NCBI GenBank assembly: GCA_946481445.1
Contig: CAMLOA010000074.1
Coordinates: 1 to 7,697 of the forward strand
Length of the DNA stretch: 7,697 nucleotides
Source: an uncultured Devosia sp.
Lineage (GTDB): Bacteria > Pseudomonadota > Alphaproteobacteria > Rhizobiales > Devosiaceae
Direction: 5' to 3'
The first letter of the stretch is position 1, and each line of letters starts with the position of its first letter. Positions 5,824 to 7,697 of this stretch are shown in pieces. A model generated the notes under the pieces. The model had not been told where the DNA came from and searched no databases. It saw only the letters and a program-made list of their open reading frames with translations. The position numbers and the translations under genes were made by a program.

Positions 5824-5856
5824 GGAAGGGCGCCCTAGTGGCCCGGGCGCCCTTCC
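5824..5856 (-). terminator. Strong 12-bp hairpin between the small membrane ORF and the GST gene
   Basis: A perfect 12-bp inverted repeat (GGAAGGGCGCCC / GGGCGCCCTTCC) with a 9-nt loop lies after the 34-aa ORF and 20 bp before the GST start. On the minus strand it is followed by TCATTGCGG, a poor U-tract. On the plus strand it is followed by GAATTGGTTCTTA, slightly more T-rich. It may be a terminator of the small gene, possibly bidirectional, or a structured leader of the GST mRNA. Each arm contains the palindrome GGGCGCCC (5828-5835 and 5845-5852), so a paired operator is also possible. Confidence 0.55.
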
Positions 5857-5889
5857 GAATTGGTTCTTAGTGAATAACCTAGCGCCCTT

Positions 5890-5994
5890 CTAGACGCCAG
5901 CAACTACGGAGAAAACCAGTCCCATCGACAGCAGGCAGACCAAAGTCCAGCTCGCTGCGCGCCACATCGTTGTGGCCTTCGGTTGACTTCGCAT
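5890..5994 (-). CDS. Small single-span membrane protein, 34 aa
   Basis: This short gene was found by reading the spacer. The ATG at 5994-5992 is preceded by a canonical AAGGAG (6006-6001) with a 6-nt spacer, the best ribosome binding site in the window. The product starts with a basic, polar head (MRSQPKATTMWRAAS) and continues into one hydrophobic segment (WTLVCLLSMGLVFSVVAGV) that reaches the C-terminus, with a TAG stop at 5892-5890. This is the shape of a small inner-membrane protein with its basic N-terminus in the cytoplasm. An unusually hydrophobic signal peptide without a mature part is less likely. I do not recognise it. It stands alone between the P-loop kinase and GST genes, with 175 bp of upstream sequence for its own promoter and a strong hairpin behind it. 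An internal ATG at codon 10 gives a shorter alternative. Confidence 0.6.
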   Translation of the reverse strand: MRSQPKATTMWRAASWTLVCLLSMGLVFSVVAGV

Positions 5995-6169
5995 AGATCG
6001 CTCCTTGTCAGCCGTTCACCCCGGGGCTTATGAGCGTGTTTCCCGCCTGCAGCACCCGGTCATAAAGCGTTAACCGCGTCACAAATGCTTTGCAAGCTGC
6101 GAAGTTGCCACACTCCACAGGACCGTGAACCGCAAGGGTTAAGGCCAAAATACGCGGAAAGCTCAGATT
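5995..6169. other. Non-coding spacer upstream of the 34-aa gene
   Basis: This 175-bp gap is visibly more AT-rich than its surroundings. It holds the AAGGAG site of the 34-aa gene (6001-6006) and two TTAA motifs, TTAACC (6070-6075) and GTTAAGG (6138-6144), with no 7-bp-spaced pair; a third TTAA (6170-6173) sits at the stop codon of the kinase gene. I see no convincing sigma-70 or EcfG promoter, no terminator behind the kinase gene and no tRNA. A promoter for the small gene must lie here if it is not read through from the kinase gene. Confidence 0.45.
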
Positions 6170-6745
6170 TTAACGGCTTTGGGGCCGCTCGCCCGAACCG
6201 GCGAGGCGCGAGAAAACCGAGGGCTCACGGCGCTGGTGCCAACCCTGCAGGATGTGCTCCACAATGTCCTGGGGCGCGGCGACCGACGTATCCACCTCAA
6301 AGTCATATTCCAGCCCGCGGTGGATGCGGGCGAAATCCTGTGCGGCCATGCCGGTGGGGCGATCGCCGCGGGCCGTCTCCCTGCGGATGAGTTCGTCGAG
6401 CGGGCAATGCACGCCCACGAAGAACACATCGAACGGGGCCAGCATTGCCGCCAGACCGGCCAGCCAATCGGGAGATTCGAGGATATGTTCCAGGATCAGG
6501 TTGTTGCCCGCGCCGGCATAGGCCACCAGCGACCGGTGGAAGCCATCGAAGAACGCCGCGCGATCCGCCCTCCAATCGAACTCCCCGGAGCGGTAGCGCG
6601 CCATCGGCACGACACCACCATCGCGCAGGTGGTCGATCGACACGTGCCAGAAAGCCGGGCTGATCCTCGCCTGAAGGCTGCGGGCGAGCGTTGACTTGCC
6701 GCTGCTCGATGCCCCGTGCAGGAAGATGATCACTCCGGAAGGCAC
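6170..6745 (-). CDS. Chloramphenicol phosphotransferase-like P-loop kinase, 191 aa
   Basis: This P-loop kinase belongs to the chloramphenicol 3-O-phosphotransferase (CPT)-like family. The start VIIFLHGASSSGKST contains the Walker A motif GASSSGKST (residues 11-19 from the chosen start). VSIDHL carries Asp38, at the place of the catalytic base of the Streptomyces venezuelae enzyme. FFVGVHCPL, ETARGDRPTGMAA (lid Arg residues) and HRGLEYDFEVDT follow in the same order as in that enzyme. The family transfers phosphate from ATP to a small hydroxylated substrate; most chromosomal members are of unknown specificity, so resistance should not be assumed. I chose GTG at 6745, one base after the mgtE stop codon, because family members start just before the first strand. 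A GTG at 6733, or ATGs at 6805 and 6823 inside mgtE, are alternatives. No strong Shine-Dalgarno is seen, so coupling to mgtE is likely. Confidence 0.82.
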   Translation of the reverse strand: MPSGVIIFLHGASSSGKSTLARSLQARISPAFWHVSIDHLRDGGVVPMARYRSGEFDWRADRAAFFDGFHRSLVAYAGAGNNLILEHILESPDWLAGLAAMLAPFDVFFVGVHCPLDELIRRETARGDRPTGMAAQDFARIHRGLEYDFEVDTSVAAPQDIVEHILQGWHQRREPSVFSRLAGSGERPQSR

Positions 6746-6746
6746 G

Positions 6747-7697
6747 TCAGAACAGCCCGAACCAGAGGCCGGCAATCCCCAGGAAGGCGAAGAAGCCGAC
6801 GACATCGGTAATGGTGGTGACAAAGACCGCCGAGGCGATGGCCGGATCGGCCTTGAACCGATCGAGCGCCAGCGGGATCAGGATGCCCGCGCTTCCGGCC
6901 ACGATCAGGTTGATGACCATGGCCAAGGCGATGACCATCCCCAACTGCAGGTCGCTGAAGCGCAGCCAAGTCACCAGGCCGATCAGGATGGCGAAGATGA
7001 CGCCGTTGGCGAAGCCGACAATCATCTCGCGGGTGATGAGGCGGCGCAGGCGCGGGCCTTCCAGCTCGCGCATGGCGAGGGCGCGAACGGTGACCGTCAT
7101 GGTCTGCGCCCCGGCATTGCCGCCCATGGACGCCACGATGGGCATGAGTACGGCCAGCGCCACCATCTGGTCGATGGTCGCGCCGAACAGGCCGATGACA
7201 TAGGAGACCGCGACCGCCGTCACCAGGTTGACGAAGAGCCAGGGCACGCGGCTGCGGACGGTGTCGATGGTGGAGTCCGAGACGTCCTCGTCGCCCACGC
7301 CGGCGAGGAGCTTGATGTCTTCCTCGGCCTCTTCCTGAATGACGTCCACGATGTCGTCGATGGTCAGCACGCCGACAAGGCGACGGCTTTCGTCGACCAC
7401 GCCGACCTCGACCAGGTCGTAGCGCTCGAAATCGCGCGCCGCTTCCTCCTGGTCCTCGTTGGCGTCGACGAGGACGAAATTGGTGTTCATCAGGCTTTCG
7501 ATGGCCGTGGCACGCTGGGCGCGCAGGAACTTGTCCAGCGCAATGGTGCCCAGCACCTGGTAGGAGGCATCGACCACGTAGATCTGGAAGAACTCGTCCG
7601 GCAGGTCCGGCTCGCGGCGCAGATAGTCGATGGTCTGCCCCACCGTCCAGAAGGGCGGAATGGCGATGAAATCGGTCTGCATCCGCCGGCCGGCGGA
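6747..7697 (-). CDS. mgtE: Magnesium transporter MgtE, 5' partial
   Basis: The reading frame is open to the right edge (SAGRR precedes the first visible methionine at 7682), so the N-domain and the gene start lie outside. The visible 316 residues begin within the first CBS domain (FIAIPPFWTVGQTIDYL through VLGTIALDKFL) and continue with the second CBS domain (SLMNTNFVLVD through RLVGVLTIDDIVDVI). The acidic linker QEEAEEDIKLL follows, then a membrane domain of about five helices. Family hallmarks are PIVASMGGNAGAQ in TM2, GILIPLALDRFKADPAIAS, and FVTTITDVVGFFAFLG with the conserved Asp of the Mg2+ pore. MgtE is a dimeric Mg2+ channel of the inner membrane, gated by Mg2+ binding to the cytosolic N and CBS domains. 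The TGA stop (6749-6747) is followed after one base by the kinase start, suggesting one transcript. Confidence 0.95.
   Translation of the reverse strand, partial: SAGRRMQTDFIAIPPFWTVGQTIDYLRREPDLPDEFFQIYVVDASYQVLGTIALDKFLRAQRATAIESLMNTNFVLVDANEDQEEAARDFERYDLVEVGVVDESRRLVGVLTIDDIVDVIQEEAEEDIKLLAGVGDEDVSDSTIDTVRSRVPWLFVNLVTAVAVSYVIGLFGATIDQMVALAVLMPIVASMGGNAGAQTMTVTVRALAMRELEGPRLRRLITREMIVGFANGVIFAILIGLVTWLRFSDLQLGMVIALAMVINLIVAGSAGILIPLALDRFKADPAIASAVFVTTITDVVGFFAFLGIAGLWFGLF

Noticed and set aside
5378..5893. Plus-strand open frame of 171 codons over the GST gene
   Set aside because: It is antisense to a clear glutathione S-transferase and crosses the 12-bp hairpin; no family is recognisable.
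6070..6173. Cluster of TTAA motifs in the kinase/small-ORF spacer as a CtrA site
   Set aside because: The three TTAA motifs are about 69 and 31 bp apart, so none forms the 7-bp-spaced pair.
6085..6390. Plus-strand open frame of 101 codons
   Set aside because: It crosses the spacer and runs antisense to the CPT-like kinase; it has no ribosome binding site and a Pro/Arg/Gly-rich composition.
1..7697. CRISPR array, transposon ends, att sites, toxin-antitoxin or defence island
   Set aside because: I read for regularly spaced repeats, terminal inverted repeats, target duplications, tRNA remnants and known toxin or nuclease motifs and found none. Base composition is even across genes, which argues against recent transfer.

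Overview
The window is high-GC DNA from an alphaproteobacterium, most likely a Hyphomicrobiales (Rhizobiales) relative such as the Devosia group. That rests on MipZ-type division ATPases, a DUF1489 protein, a SPOR-tailed D-Ala-D-Ala carboxypeptidase end that looks rhizobial, and a CtrA-type TTAA-N7-TTAA box. The genus is inference; no rRNA or other marker is present.

Layout. On the plus strand (1-1305) are the 3' end of a SPOR-domain protein, a 90-aa unrecognised small protein and a 220-aa secreted, cysteine-containing protein. The secreted gene runs head-on into the minus-strand genes, and the two stop codons overlap by 4 bp. Everything from 1302 to the right edge reads on the minus strand. 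In transcription order: the C-terminal two thirds of an MgtE magnesium transporter (runs off the window); a chloramphenicol-phosphotransferase-like P-loop kinase directly behind it; a spacer with a newly called 34-aa single-span membrane protein and a strong hairpin; a glutathione S-transferase and a DUF1489 protein joined by an ATGA overlap; a VWA-domain protein and a membrane-anchored J-domain protein joined by another ATGA overlap; and finally two tandem MipZ paralogues.

Functional reading. The mipZ pair is the centrepiece. MipZ couples ParB/origin position to inhibition of FtsZ assembly, so two complete, diverged copies (about 72% identical by hand alignment over 270 residues) suggest divided roles. 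A perfect TTAA-N7-TTAA box lies 55-69 bp upstream of the first copy, with the stop codon of the J-domain gene inside it. This suggests that cell-cycle regulator CtrA controls the pair. The VWA + membrane J-domain couple is a plausible uncharacterised chaperone or membrane-remodelling module, physically next to the division genes. No CRISPR array, tRNA, rRNA, insertion sequence or clear defence system was seen. The rest looks like ordinary chromosomal housekeeping sequence.
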